Assembly (NCBI GenBank): GCA_001464765.1
Contig: LNDV01000030.1
Span: forward strand, 186,001 to 250,000
DNA: 64,000 nt
Direction of reading: 5' to 3'
Source of the DNA: Betaproteobacteria bacterium Ga0077526
Lineage (GTDB): Bacteria > Pseudomonadota > Gammaproteobacteria > Burkholderiales > Ga0077523
Position 1 is the first letter of the stretch; every line of letters begins with the position of its first letter. Made by a program: the position numbers and the translations under genes. Under the pieces are notes generated by a model, which made no database searches, had not been told where the DNA came from, and worked only from the letters and a program-made list of their open reading frames with translations. Positions 1 to 9,717 of the stretch are shown piece after piece.

Positions 1-1
1 C

Positions 2-208
2 GGCATGCCGATCGGTTCCTCCCGTGACAACCTGAAGGCTGCGGTTGCCGGTGAGACGCACGAATACACCGACATGTACCCCGGCATGGCGAAGTCCGCC
101 CGCGAGGAAGGCTTCGACGAGATCGCCGACTGGTTCGAGACGCTGGCGAAGGCGGAGCGCTCGCACGCCAACCGCTTCCAGAAGGCCCTGGATCAGTTGA
201 CCGACTGA
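2..208 (+). CDS. Rubrerythrin-type ferritin-like protein, 3' part only
   Basis: The reading frame is open to the left edge, so only the C-terminal part (about 68 residues) is visible. The motifs [16 protein letters not shown] and AERSHANRF are the second helical pair of a rubrerythrin diiron four-helix bundle, supplying Glu and His metal ligands. Rubrerythrins reduce hydrogen peroxide in the cytoplasm. The protein ends at LDQLTD with no rubredoxin domain, so this is the short form, or one with rubredoxin at the N-terminus outside the window. A strong hairpin follows. The Fe-S protein and DUF3501 protein downstream are frequent companions of such rubrerythrins, which suggests a shared redox role. 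The Met at position 5 is internal and is not taken as the start. Confidence 0.85.
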   Translation, partial: GMPIGSSRDNLKAAVAGETHEYTDMYPGMAKSAREEGFDEIADWFETLAKAERSHANRFQKALDQLTD

Positions 209-232
209 GCCCGCGAGTCCTGCTGGCAGTCC

Positions 233-261
233 GATGCGGCAGGGTTGATCCCTGCCGCATC
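233..261 (+). terminator. Stem-loop after rubrerythrin
   Basis: A perfect 12-bp inverted repeat (233-244 and 250-261, arms GATGCGGCAGGG / CCCTGCCGCATC) with a 5-base loop is followed by TCTTCCT. The shape fits an intrinsic terminator, but the T tract is short, so it may only attenuate read-through into the next gene. Confidence 0.6.
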
Positions 262-296
262 TCTTCCTACCTCCCACAGCCACCCAAGAGCCCCCC

Positions 297-1619
297 ATGC
301 GCGAAGGCAGCCTGGAAGCCCCCACCAGACACCCGATCGACTGGAAGAATCCGGACTTCTTCGACGAGAAGTCCCTGTTCGAGGAACTGGAACGCGTGTA
401 CGACATCTGCCACGGATGCCGCCGCTGCGTGAGCCTCTGCAACTCGTTTCCCACGCTGTTCGATCTCGTCGACAACAACGAGACGCTCGAGGTGGAAGGG
501 GTGAAGAAGGAGGACTACTGGAAGGTCGTCGACCAGTGCTATCTGTGCGACCTGTGCTACATGACCAAATGTCCCTACGTTCCGCCGCACGAGTGGAACG
601 TGGACTTCCCGCACCTGATGCTCCGGGCCAAGGCGGTGAAGTTCCGGAAGGGCGAAACCAACTTCCGCGACAAGCTGCTTTCCTCGACCGACGCGCTGGG
701 CAAGCTCGCGTCGATCCCGGTGGTGGTGCAGATCGTCAACAAGGTCAACAAGACCCCCGCCACCCGCAAGCTGATGGACAACATGCTCGGTATCCATCAG
801 GACCGCGAGCTTCCCGAGTACGACAGCGCCAAGTTCCGCTCCACGGCACGCCCCGATGATTCCTTTCCGGTGGTGCCCGGCAAGGCAACGCCCGGCAAGG
901 TTGCGATTTTCTCCACGTGCTATGTCAACTACAACGAGCCGGGGCTTGGGCACGATCTCATCAAGATCCTGAAGCACAACCAGATCCCGCACGTGATCGT
1001 GGAGAAGGAGAACTGCTGCGGCATGCCCAAGCTGGAACTCGGCGATCTGGATGCCGTCGAGAAGCTGAAGGACGGCAACATCCCGGTGCTCGCGAAGTAC
1101 GCGAAGGAGGGCTACGCGATCATGACGCTGGTGCCGTCCTGCACGCTGATGTTCAAGCAGGAACTGCCGCTCATGTTCCCGAAGGACGCCGACGTGCAGG
1201 CCGTGAAGGAGGCGATGTTCGATCCGTTCGAGTATCTGGTCCTGCGCAACAGGGACGGCCTGCTGAAGACCGATTTCTCCGCGCCGCTGGGCAAGGTCTC
1301 GTATCACATCCCCTGCCACCTCCGGGTGCAGAACATGGGGCAGAAGACCCGCGAGTTTCTCGAACTCGTTCCCGGTACGAAGGTGACCGTGGTCGAGCGC
1401 TGCTCCGGGCACGACGGCACCTGGGGCGTGAAGAGCGAGTACTTCAAGGACTCCATGAAGATCGGCAAGCCCGTCTTCAAGGCGATGGGCAATGCGGCGC
1501 CCGACTACGTGAGTTCGGACTGCGCCATCGCCGGCCGCCACATTCTTCAGGGCATGGGTGAAACCAATGCCGCGAAACAGCATCCCATCAGTCTCGTCCG
1601 CATCGCCTACGGCCTGTGA
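297..1619 (+). CDS. Fe-S oxidoreductase with CCG domains (GlpC/HdrD-like)
   Basis: This 440-residue protein has two 4Fe-4S ferredoxin motifs near the N-terminus (ICHGCRRCVSLC at about residues 37-48 and CYLCDLCYMTKCP at about 80-93). Two CCG-type cysteine-rich domains follow (SCT/NCCGMPKL around 235-285, and HIPCHLR ... CSGHDGTWG around 345-370). This is the layout of GlpC and of heterodisulfide reductase subunit D relatives, which pass electrons to a quinone or thiol/disulfide acceptor. No flavin domain is present, so a partner is needed. It sits 33 bp before a DUF3501 gene and just after rubrerythrin, and this trio suggests a peroxide or thiol redox chain. The substrate cannot be read from sequence. 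Confidence 0.85.
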   Translation: MREGSLEAPTRHPIDWKNPDFFDEKSLFEELERVYDICHGCRRCVSLCNSFPTLFDLVDNNETLEVEGVKKEDYWKVVDQCYLCDLCYMTKCPYVPPHEWNVDFPHLMLRAKAVKFRKGETNFRDKLLSSTDALGKLASIPVVVQIVNKVNKTPATRKLMDNMLGIHQDRELPEYDSAKFRSTARPDDSFPVVPGKATPGKVAIFSTCYVNYNEPGLGHDLIKILKHNQIPHVIVEKENCCGMPKLELGDLDAVEKLKDGNIPVLAKYAKEGYAIMTLVPSCTLMFKQELPLMFPKDADVQAVKEAMFDPFEYLVLRNRDGLLKTDFSAPLGKVSYHIPCHLRVQNMGQKTREFLELVPGTKVTVVERCSGHDGTWGVKSEYFKDSMKIGKPVFKAMGNAAPDYVSSDCAIAGRHILQGMGETNAAKQHPISLVRIAYGL

Positions 1620-1652
1620 GGCGGGATCTTCCTCAACGCACCGAACGAAGCC

Positions 1653-2255
1653 ATGACAGCCATGCCCTCCATCACCCGTGACAGCCTCCTGACCCTCGAA
1701 GCCTACGCCCGCTCCCGCAAGGAGTTCCGGGCCCGCGTGCTGGAGCACAAGAAGCACCGACAGGTGTTTCTCGGCGACCACGTGACGCTGGTTTTCGAGG
1801 ACGAACTGACCATGCGCTACCAGATCCAGGAGATGCTCCGGATCGAGAAGATTTTCGAGGAAGCCGGCATCCAGGACGAGTTGGACGCGTACAATCCGCT
1901 CGTTCCGAACGGGAGTAACTGGAAGGCCACGATGCTCATCGAATACCCCGACGTTGACGAGCGCCAGCGCGAGCTCGCGCGGCTGCGCGGCATCGAAGAC
2001 AAGGTATGGGTGCAGGTGGCCGGCTGCGATCGCGTGCTGGCGATCGCCGACGAGGATCTCGACCGGGAAAACGACGAGAAGACCGCCTCCGTGCATTTCC
2101 TCCGCTTCGAACTGTCCCAACCGATGAAGGCGGCCCTCAAGGGCGGTGCCAAGCTGGTCGTCGGGGTGGACCACGAAAACTACACGGCCGTGTCCGATCC
2201 CGTTCCGGCCCCTGTCCGCGAATCGCTTCTGGGCGATCTCGTCTTCCCCTCGTGA
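1653..2255 (+). CDS. DUF3501 family protein
   Basis: A 200-residue soluble protein that I recognise as DUF3501. It has an N-terminal basic helix (about 15-40), a segment containing FLGDHVTLVFEDELTMRYQI (about 39-58), and an acidic C-terminal half. No signal peptide, membrane segment or catalytic motif is evident. Members usually lie beside rubrerythrin and CCG-domain Fe-S proteins, as here, so a part in the same electron-transfer or peroxide-detoxifying pathway is likely by context only. ATG 1653 is used; an in-frame ATG four codons later (MPSITRD) is also possible. The stop is 3 bp before the next start, implying co-transcription. Confidence 0.8.
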   Translation: MTAMPSITRDSLLTLEAYARSRKEFRARVLEHKKHRQVFLGDHVTLVFEDELTMRYQIQEMLRIEKIFEEAGIQDELDAYNPLVPNGSNWKATMLIEYPDVDERQRELARLRGIEDKVWVQVAGCDRVLAIADEDLDRENDEKTASVHFLRFELSQPMKAALKGGAKLVVGVDHENYTAVSDPVPAPVRESLLGDLVFPS

Positions 2256-2257
2256 GA

Positions 2258-2857
2258 ATGCTCGGGCGCTTCCTGCTGCTCCTGCCGATTGCGGTCGGCG
2301 TGCTGGTCTCCGGCTGCAAGAACGTGGAGATCAAGCCGCAGGAGCCGGGAGCGCTCACGCGTGGCCTTAAGCGCGACTCCGACGAAGGCATGAGCGGGTT
2401 CTATGATTCCGAGAACTCGCTCCTCCCCGAAAACGAGTTCGTCAACCTCCCGCCCGCCCCCGTTGCGAAGAACTGGCTCAAGTTCAAGGCGCAGCGATCC
2501 ATCAAGCACGAGACGGCGCTGGACACCGGGTCCATCACGGTTGGTGGCGATGGCATCACACGTTACGCGCTGCTCATCCGGACGCCCTCCGGTGTCGACA
2601 ACGTGAGCTATGAAGGTGTCCGATGTGCCACCCAGGAGTGGAAGATGTATGCCACCGGGCGGGACAACGGCGCATGGGCGCGAGTGCCGGCACCGGTGTG
2701 GAGACGGATCGATCAGACGGGTCTGAATGCCGTCCGATACACGTTGTTCATTGAGTACGTCTGCGATCGGGATGGCGTCGTGCCTCGCAACGGCGAGGCC
2801 GTGGTCGCGAAGATTCGCAAGTCGAACGACGGCATGTTGAGCCAGCGGACTCCCTGA
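2258..2857 (+). CDS. CNP1-like family lipoprotein
   Basis: From ATG 2258 this encodes about 199 residues beginning MLGRFLLLLPIAVGVLVSGC, a lipoprotein signal with lipobox VSGC at Cys20. A longer frame runs upstream, but it overlaps the DUF3501 gene and lacks a signal, so the later start is preferred; GTG 2252 is an alternative. The mature part (WLKFKAQRS, SITVGGDGITRYALLIRT, YEGVRC, IEYVCDRDG) matches the CNP1-like family, betaproteobacterial proteins of unknown function named for similarity to a Neisseria protein. Two conserved Cys (in VRCATQ and YVCD) could form a periplasmic disulfide. It is probably anchored in the outer membrane. Confidence 0.75.
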   Translation: MLGRFLLLLPIAVGVLVSGCKNVEIKPQEPGALTRGLKRDSDEGMSGFYDSENSLLPENEFVNLPPAPVAKNWLKFKAQRSIKHETALDTGSITVGGDGITRYALLIRTPSGVDNVSYEGVRCATQEWKMYATGRDNGAWARVPAPVWRRIDQTGLNAVRYTLFIEYVCDRDGVVPRNGEAVVAKIRKSNDGMLSQRTP

Positions 2858-2910
2858 CCGATTTCTCGCAGTCCTGCAGTTCGAAGGGAACGTGAATCGG
2901 GGTGGAGGGT

Positions 2911-2983
2911 CACCCTTCACCCTTCACCCTTCACCCTTCACCCTTCACCCTTCACCCTTCACCCTTCACCCTTCACCCTTCAC
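2911..2983 (+). repeat. 7-bp tandem repeat, about 10 copies
   Basis: The heptamer CACCCTT is repeated without visible error about 10.4 times in the gap between the CNP1-like gene and the convergent proB. A perfect heptamer array is prone to slippage. It lies outside any likely reading frame, downstream of both flanking genes. Confidence 0.9.
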
Positions 2984-2990
2984 GTCTCGG

Positions 2991-3071
2991 GCCGGTCCCT
3001 TCGGGCCCTTGACCTGGTTCACGCCAGATCAGCCTACGCCGCAACCTGGTGCTGCTATAGCAGTTGGGTTG
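2991..3071 (+). repeat. Three-hairpin repeat element, copy 1
   Basis: First copy of a roughly 80-bp direct repeat (the second is at 3080-3162). It can fold into three successive stem-loops: GGTCCC/GGGCCC around 2994-3008, GACCTGG/CCAGATC around 3011-3030, and an outer CAACC/GGTTG pair (3042-3046, 3067-3071) enclosing the 12-bp palindrome CTGCTATAGCAG (3052-3063). The third hairpin differs in sequence from that of copy 2, yet both are self-complementary. Confidence 0.75.
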
Positions 3072-3079
3072 TGTCTTCG

Positions 3080-3143
3080 GCCGGCCCCCAAGGGGCCTTG
3101 ACCTGGCTGACGCCAGGTCAGCCTGCGACGCAATCTCGTCCTC

Positions 3144-3162
<19 letters not shown>
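3080..3162 (+). repeat. Three-hairpin repeat element, copy 2, overlapping the proB 3' end
   Basis: Second copy of the element. Hairpins are GGCCCC/GGGGCC (about 3084-3097), GACCTGGC/GCCAGGTC (about 3100-3119), and a perfect 12-bp stem at 3131-3142 / 3151-3162. It aligns closely with copy 1 in its first two-thirds and diverges in the third hairpin. The right arm of that hairpin is the end of proB, so the last proB codons are part of the repeat. Confidence 0.75.
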
Positions 3163-5374
<2,212 letters not shown>

Positions 5375-5383
5375 TCAAAACAG

Positions 5384-5413
5384 AAAAGCCCTATCGGGGC
5401 CGATAGGGCTTTT
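5384..5413 (-). terminator. Intrinsic terminator between rpmA and obgE
   Basis: A 13-bp perfect inverted repeat (AAAAGCCCTATCG at 5384-5396 with its complement at 5401-5413) and a 4-base loop. The arms are A-rich at one end and T-rich at the other, so the hairpin can work in either direction. It ends or attenuates the rplU-rpmA transcript upstream of obgE. Confidence 0.9.
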
Positions 5414-5433
5414 CCGGGGAACCGAACGAACGA

Positions 5434-5700
5434 TCAGGCTGCGGCGACGGGCACCACGCTGACGGTCTTGCGCTTCTGCGGGCCCTTCACGGCGTACTCG
5501 ACCATGCCGTCGATCTTGGCGAACAGCGTGTGGTCCTTGCCCAGACCCACGTTGACGCCGGGGTGCACCTGGGTCCCGCGCTGGCGGACCAGGATGTTCC
5601 CGGCGAGGACGATCTGTCCGCCGTAGCGCTTGACGCCGAGGCGTTTCGACTCCGAATCGCGGCCGTTACGCGAACTTCCGCCTGCTTTCTTGTGTGCCAT
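5434..5700 (-). CDS. rpmA: 50S ribosomal protein L27
   Basis: An 88-residue L27. It begins [19 protein letters not shown], the conserved N-terminal arm that reaches the peptidyl-transferase centre, followed by LGVKRYGGQ and [10 protein letters not shown]. No N-terminal extension needing cleavage is present. It lies 12 bp after rplU on the same strand. Confidence 0.98.
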   Translation of the reverse strand: MAHKKAGGSSRNGRDSESKRLGVKRYGGQIVLAGNILVRQRGTQVHPGVNVGLGKDHTLFAKIDGMVEYAVKGPQKRKTVSVVPVAAA

Positions 5701-5712
5701 TGCTTGCGCTCC

Positions 5713-6321
5713 TTACTTCTTGACGCCGCCGACGAGCTCGTCGGTCAGCTTTTTGAACTCGTCCCACTGGCCGGCGGCAGCCAGGGCTGCCTGCTGGGGC
5801 CAGGTTGCCGGACGGGCCATCCCGAAGCGGCCACCGGAGGCCTTGAGCATCTCGGTGATCTTGTCCGGGTCGGTTTCGGCCAGCTGGGCGAACGTGGTGA
5901 CGCCATTCTTCGCGAGGACCTCGGCGATCTTCGGGCCGATGCCCTCGATGCGGGTGAGGTCGTCGACCACGGCAGCCTTGGGGGCCTCGGCAGTGGCAAC
6001 CTGACCGGCGCCGTTGTCGATGCCCGAGACGAAGATCTCGGAGAACCACTGACGATGCCCCGCCTGCTTCTTGTAGTGCTTGCGGCGGCGATGCTTGTAG
6101 ATGTGAACCTTGTCGGCCCGGCCATGCCCCAGGATCGTGGCGCGGACGTTCGCACCGGCGACGATGGGCTTGCCAATCGTCACGCTGTCCCCGGTGCCTA
6201 CCATCAGGACCTGGTCGATCACGACCTCCGAGCCGACGTCGGCTGGGAGCTGCTCAACTCGCACTTTGGCGCCGGCGCTCACGCGATACTGCTTGCCGCC
6301 CGTTTTGATTACCGCATACAT
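5713..6321 (-). CDS. rplU: 50S ribosomal protein L21 with C-terminal helix-hairpin-helix extension
   Basis: The first 103 or so residues are a normal L21: [27 protein letters not shown], and the basic [17 protein letters not shown] stretch that contacts 23S rRNA. The protein then continues for about 100 residues through an alanine-rich linker into a helix-hairpin-helix-like segment ([19 protein letters not shown], about 123-141), followed by [12 protein letters not shown] and a tail ending DELVGGVKK. The total is 202 residues; ordinary L21 has about 103. The start at 6321 is the conserved MYAV; the open frame extends 21 codons further but with no homology. Extended L21 forms occur in some other bacteria; the function of the extension is unknown to me. 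Confidence 0.93.
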   Translation of the reverse strand: MYAVIKTGGKQYRVSAGAKVRVEQLPADVGSEVVIDQVLMVGTGDSVTIGKPIVAGANVRATILGHGRADKVHIYKHRRRKHYKKQAGHRQWFSEIFVSGIDNGAGQVATAEAPKAAVVDDLTRIEGIGPKIAEVLAKNGVTTFAQLAETDPDKITEMLKASGGRFGMARPATWPQQAALAAAGQWDEFKKLTDELVGGVKK

Positions 6322-6354
6322 GGCTGTTGGAATCCGTGTGGCAAAAAAGGCCGG

Positions 6355-6384
6355 TATTTTCCGAAAATTGCGGGGCCCAGTCAA
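6355..6384 (-). promoter_or_regulatory. Candidate sigma-70 promoter for rplU-rpmA
   Basis: On the minus strand TTGACT (6384-6379) is followed after 18 bases by AAAATA (6360-6355), about 30 bp before the rplU start. It is a reasonable housekeeping promoter, divergent from that of the prenyl synthase gene. Confidence 0.5.
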
Positions 6385-6415
6385 TCGAAACCTTGGGGAA
6401 CTGCGTCGATCCGGC

Positions 6416-6445
6416 TTGACACCCCGAGGAGCGGCTTCCTACCAT
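6416..6445 (+). promoter_or_regulatory. Candidate sigma-70 promoter for the prenyl synthase gene
   Basis: TTGACA (6416-6421), an 18-base spacer and TACCAT (6440-6445), ending 24 bp before the chosen TTG start. The -35 box is perfect. Confidence 0.55.
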
Positions 6446-6469
6446 CCATTATTTTCCCTGGTCCAAACC

Positions 6470-7438
6470 TTGTCTCCAGACGACATCCGCGCTCTCGTGG
6501 CCGAGGACATGGAGGCCGTGGACGCCATTGTGCGCGCACGGCTCCATTCCGAGGTGATTCTCGTACGCCAGGTGAGCGAATACCTGATCGGCGCGGGTGG
6601 CAAGCGTCTGCGGCCCGTCCTGCTCCTGCTGGCAGCCGGTGCCTGCGGCTACCGGGGGCCGGCGGCCCATGAGTTGGCCGCAGTCGTCGAGTTCATTCAT
6701 ACCGCAACGCTCCTGCACGACGACGTCGTCGACGAGTCCGAATTGCGTCGGGGCCGGACGACAGCCAATTCAATCTACGGCAACGCGGCGTCGATCCTGG
6801 TCGGAGACTTCCTCTACTCCCGCGCGTTCCAGATGATGGTGTCCGTGGGTCGCATGCGCGTGATGGAGGTGCTGTCCGATGCCACCAACGTCATCGCGGA
6901 GGGCGAAGTGCTCCAGCTGATGAACGTCCACGACCCCGATGTCTCGGAGGCTGCCTACCTTGACGTGATCCGCTTCAAGACCGCGAAGCTGTTCGAGGCG
7001 GCCGGGCGGCTCGGCGCTGTCCTGGCGGATTCTCCCCGCGAAGTGGAGGACGATCTGGCGAGCTTCGGCATGCATGTCGGGACGGCTTTCCAGGTGATCG
7101 ACGATGTCCTCGACTACTCCGGCGACCTCGGGGTGACCGGCAAAAATCTCGGGGACGATCTCGCAGAGGGTAAGGCCACGCTGCCGCTCATCCACGTCGT
7201 CCGGAACGGCACGTCCGAGGAGGCCGCGCTGGTCCGCCGAGCGATCCAGGAGGGTGGCCTCACCGAATTCGGGCCGGTCCTCGACGCGATCCGTCGTACT
7301 GGCGCGCTCGAGTATGCGCGGGCGGCGGCGCAGGCCGAAGTCGACCGCGCACAGGCGTGTCTGGCGCGCTTGAGCCATTCGCCATATCGGGAGAGTCTGA
7401 TACACTTGTCGTCTTTCGCGGTCAGCAGGTCGCAATGA
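6470..7438 (+). CDS. ispB: Polyprenyl (octaprenyl-type) diphosphate synthase
   Basis: A trans-isoprenyl diphosphate synthase that lengthens farnesyl diphosphate with IPP to give the ubiquinone side chain. It shows GAGGKRLRP (substrate-binding Lys/Arg), the first Asp-rich motif LLHDDVVDES and the second VIDDVLDYSGD. Homology begins at LSPDDIRALVAEDME, so TTG 6470 is chosen even though the frame is open back to 6110 through antisense rplU. That gives 322 residues, normal for IspB. Chain length cannot be read by eye; the rplU/ispB divergent arrangement is the usual one for the octaprenyl enzyme. Confidence 0.9.
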   Translation: MSPDDIRALVAEDMEAVDAIVRARLHSEVILVRQVSEYLIGAGGKRLRPVLLLLAAGACGYRGPAAHELAAVVEFIHTATLLHDDVVDESELRRGRTTANSIYGNAASILVGDFLYSRAFQMMVSVGRMRVMEVLSDATNVIAEGEVLQLMNVHDPDVSEAAYLDVIRFKTAKLFEAAGRLGAVLADSPREVEDDLASFGMHVGTAFQVIDDVLDYSGDLGVTGKNLGDDLAEGKATLPLIHVVRNGTSEEAALVRRAIQEGGLTEFGPVLDAIRRTGALEYARAAAQAEVDRAQACLARLSHSPYRESLIHLSSFAVSRSQ

Positions 7439-7565
7439 CACGTGTATCGGTCTTCCGCCCACGTGAATGCGCTTGCAGCGGTCGTCGGTCCTGGTGCATT
7501 TCGGATCGACGCTGCGGGCCGGCGATCGGGCCGAGGTGCGGTGGCCCGCGGATCCAGAGGTCGCT

Positions 7566-7646
<81 letters not shown>

Positions 7647-7730
7647 GTCCAATTCAATGCCCAACGGCACCGCACCTGATCTTCATACAGCCGAACCGTC
7701 CACCGATTCCAAGCCAAACCCGGTGCGTCC

Positions 7731-7997
7731 ATGGTCAAGCTCATTGTCCTAGCTGCTGTTTTCGCGGTGGTGGTTCTTCTTCTCAAGAACTACCAGCGCT
7801 CGCTCGCGCGCCAGCGCTCGGAGAGCGAAGAGGGCGCAGTCCAGCCGAAGCCGGGTGCCGAGGATATGGTGCGATGCGCGCAATGCGGCGTGCACCTTCC
7901 CAAGGGCGAGAGCTTCCTGTCCCAGGGTAGCTTCTTCTGCAGTGACGAGCATCGCCGGCTCGGCGTGGCTCCGAAGCGAGGCAAGGGCGAAGGGTGA
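7731..7997 (+). CDS. PP0621-like small membrane protein with Cys motif
   Basis: 88 residues: one N-terminal membrane helix (MVKLIVLAAVFAVVVLLL), a basic linker, then MVRCAQCGVHLP and FFCSDEHRR, which could hold a zinc ion through CxxC plus C/H ligands. I recognise the PP0621 family, usually found directly before the PilS sensor kinase gene, as here. Its stop overlaps the next start (GTGA), so it is co-translated with pilS. Function unknown; a link to pilus regulation is by context only. Confidence 0.8.
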   Translation: MVKLIVLAAVFAVVVLLLKNYQRSLARQRSESEEGAVQPKPGAEDMVRCAQCGVHLPKGESFLSQGSFFCSDEHRRLGVAPKRGKGEG

Positions 7998-9637
7998 CCT
8001 CGCCTCCGGTGGTCGACCCCTCGACGGCAGGGGTTCCGGACTCATCGCCCATGCCTGAGCTGCCCACGGCAGCCATCGACTACCCCGACAGCTACTGGCG
8101 TTCCCTCCTCTATTTCAACGGCTATCGTCTGGCCGTTGCCGCGGTCCTCATGCTCGGGACCTCCGTCCTTGGGCAAAGCCTGATCTTCGGCGCCTGGAAT
8201 CGTCCCCTGTTCATCTCGGGTTGCGCGGCATATGTCGTATTCGCCGCCATCGGATTCGGGACCATCGCCGCGCGGCGCCCGGCCTTCCCGGTCCAACTCG
8301 TCATCCAGGTGGGCGGGGACATCCTGTTCATCGTGCTGCTGCTTCACGCGAGCGGCGGTATTTCCAGCGGCCTGGGACTGCTCCTGCTCGCCAATCTGGC
8401 GGCAGCCGGGATCATCAGCCGCGGGCGGCTCACGCTCTTCTTCGCGTCACTCGCGTCCGTTGCCGTACTGCTCGAACACACCTATGAAGTGCTGTTCTTC
8501 TATGGCAGCTACACCCTGTACCTGCAGGCAGGGTTCCTTTCCATCGGCTACTTCGCCACGGCCTGGCTGGCGCACGCCCTCGCAAAGCGTGCCACGGCGA
8601 GCGAGCAACTGGCTGCCCAGCGGGAGGTCGACCTCGCAAGCATGTCGCAGGTCAGCCAGCTGGTGATGCAGGACATGCAGGACGGCGTGATCGTCGTGGA
8701 TGCCCGGGGCATCGTCCGCCAGATGAACGCCCGCGCGGAAGAATTGCTGGGCCCGGCGCCCAAAGTCCGGGACCTGTACCTGCAGGAATACAACTCCGGC
8801 CTTGCGGCGCGCCTTACGCGCTGGCGGGAGAATCCCCAGGCCGGCTTCGATCCGCTGCGCACCATCCTCACCCAGAAAGTCACGGCGGCCCGCTTCGTCC
8901 CCGTCGGTTCGCGGGAAAGCCAGGGAGTGGTGATCTTCATCGAGGACCTGACCCGGATCCAAACCCAGGCGCAGCAGATGAAGCTGGTCTCGCTGGGGCG
9001 GCTCACCGCGAACATCGCCCACGAGATCCGCAACCCGCTGTCCGCCATCAACCACGCCACCGAACTGCTCCAGGAAGAGCAGGGCGCGAACGAGACCCAG
9101 CGGCGCCTCCTCCAGATCATCCACGACAATGCCCAGCGGCTCGACCGCATGGTGCAGGACGTCCTGCGGCTCAATCGCCGCGACCGGGCCGTGCGGGAGA
9201 CCTTCGCCCTGGCCGATTTCCTCCACAACTTCGTCACGCAGTTCTGCGAGATCGAGAAGATCGACCGCTCCCTGATGCGGGTGGAATTGTCCGCCCGCCC
9301 CCGGGTGAGCTTCGACCGGTCGCATCTCAATCAAGTCATGTGGAATTTGTGCCGTAATGCGCTTCGGTATTGCCGGCGGGAAGCCGGCAGTGTCCGTATC
9401 ACGGTGGCGTCGGGCGGTGCACCCGGTACAGTAGAATTGAGTGTCATAGACGATGGGCCGGGGGTGCCCGAGGCGTTGCGGGCCCACCTGTTCGAGCCCT
9501 TCTTCACGACCGCGTCGAGCGGCACGGGGCTCGGGCTCTACATCGCCAAGGAAGTCTGTGATGCAAACGGGGCAAGCCTGTCCTATATAGAGCGTGCGGT
9601 CGGCGCCCAGTTCATGGTGGTCATCAGGAGCGTGTAG
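7994..9637 (+). CDS. pilS: PilS-type sensor histidine kinase
   Basis: A 547-residue membrane kinase of the NtrB/PilS group. The N-terminal part (about 30-210) holds several hydrophobic helices, then a PAS-like segment (about 225-320, DGVIVVDARGIV). The dimerisation/phosphoacceptor helix has NIAHEIRNPLSAINH (His near residue 345), and the HATPase domain has DDGPGVPEALR and GTGLGLYIAKE. Its partner is the PilR regulator 80 bp downstream; the pair normally controls type IV pilin transcription. Start GTG 7994 overlaps the preceding stop; an in-frame ATG at 8051 is possible. Confidence 0.92.
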   Translation: MTSPPVVDPSTAGVPDSSPMPELPTAAIDYPDSYWRSLLYFNGYRLAVAAVLMLGTSVLGQSLIFGAWNRPLFISGCAAYVVFAAIGFGTIAARRPAFPVQLVIQVGGDILFIVLLLHASGGISSGLGLLLLANLAAAGIISRGRLTLFFASLASVAVLLEHTYEVLFFYGSYTLYLQAGFLSIGYFATAWLAHALAKRATASEQLAAQREVDLASMSQVSQLVMQDMQDGVIVVDARGIVRQMNARAEELLGPAPKVRDLYLQEYNSGLAARLTRWRENPQAGFDPLRTILTQKVTAARFVPVGSRESQGVVIFIEDLTRIQTQAQQMKLVSLGRLTANIAHEIRNPLSAINHATELLQEEQGANETQRRLLQIIHDNAQRLDRMVQDVLRLNRRDRAVRETFALADFLHNFVTQFCEIEKIDRSLMRVELSARPRVSFDRSHLNQVMWNLCRNALRYCRREAGSVRITVASGGAPGTVELSVIDDGPGVPEALRAHLFEPFFTTASSGTGLGLYIAKEVCDANGASLSYIERAVGAQFMVVIRSV

Positions 9638-9717
9638 GGGCCCGGACAGGATCACGATCGTGGTCCGTCAGTGCGGTCGCAGGGCTTCGGATCGGACGAC
9701 AAGCAGGAGAAGCAACC

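Noticed and set aside
267..2174. A 635-codon open frame on the minus strand across the Fe-S and DUF3501 genes
   Set aside because: It is antisense to two well-recognised proteins, His/Leu/Val-biased in the way GC-rich shadows are, and has no motif.
2911..2983. Possible CRISPR array
   Set aside because: Units are 7 bp with no spacers, and no cas gene is near; it is a simple tandem repeat.
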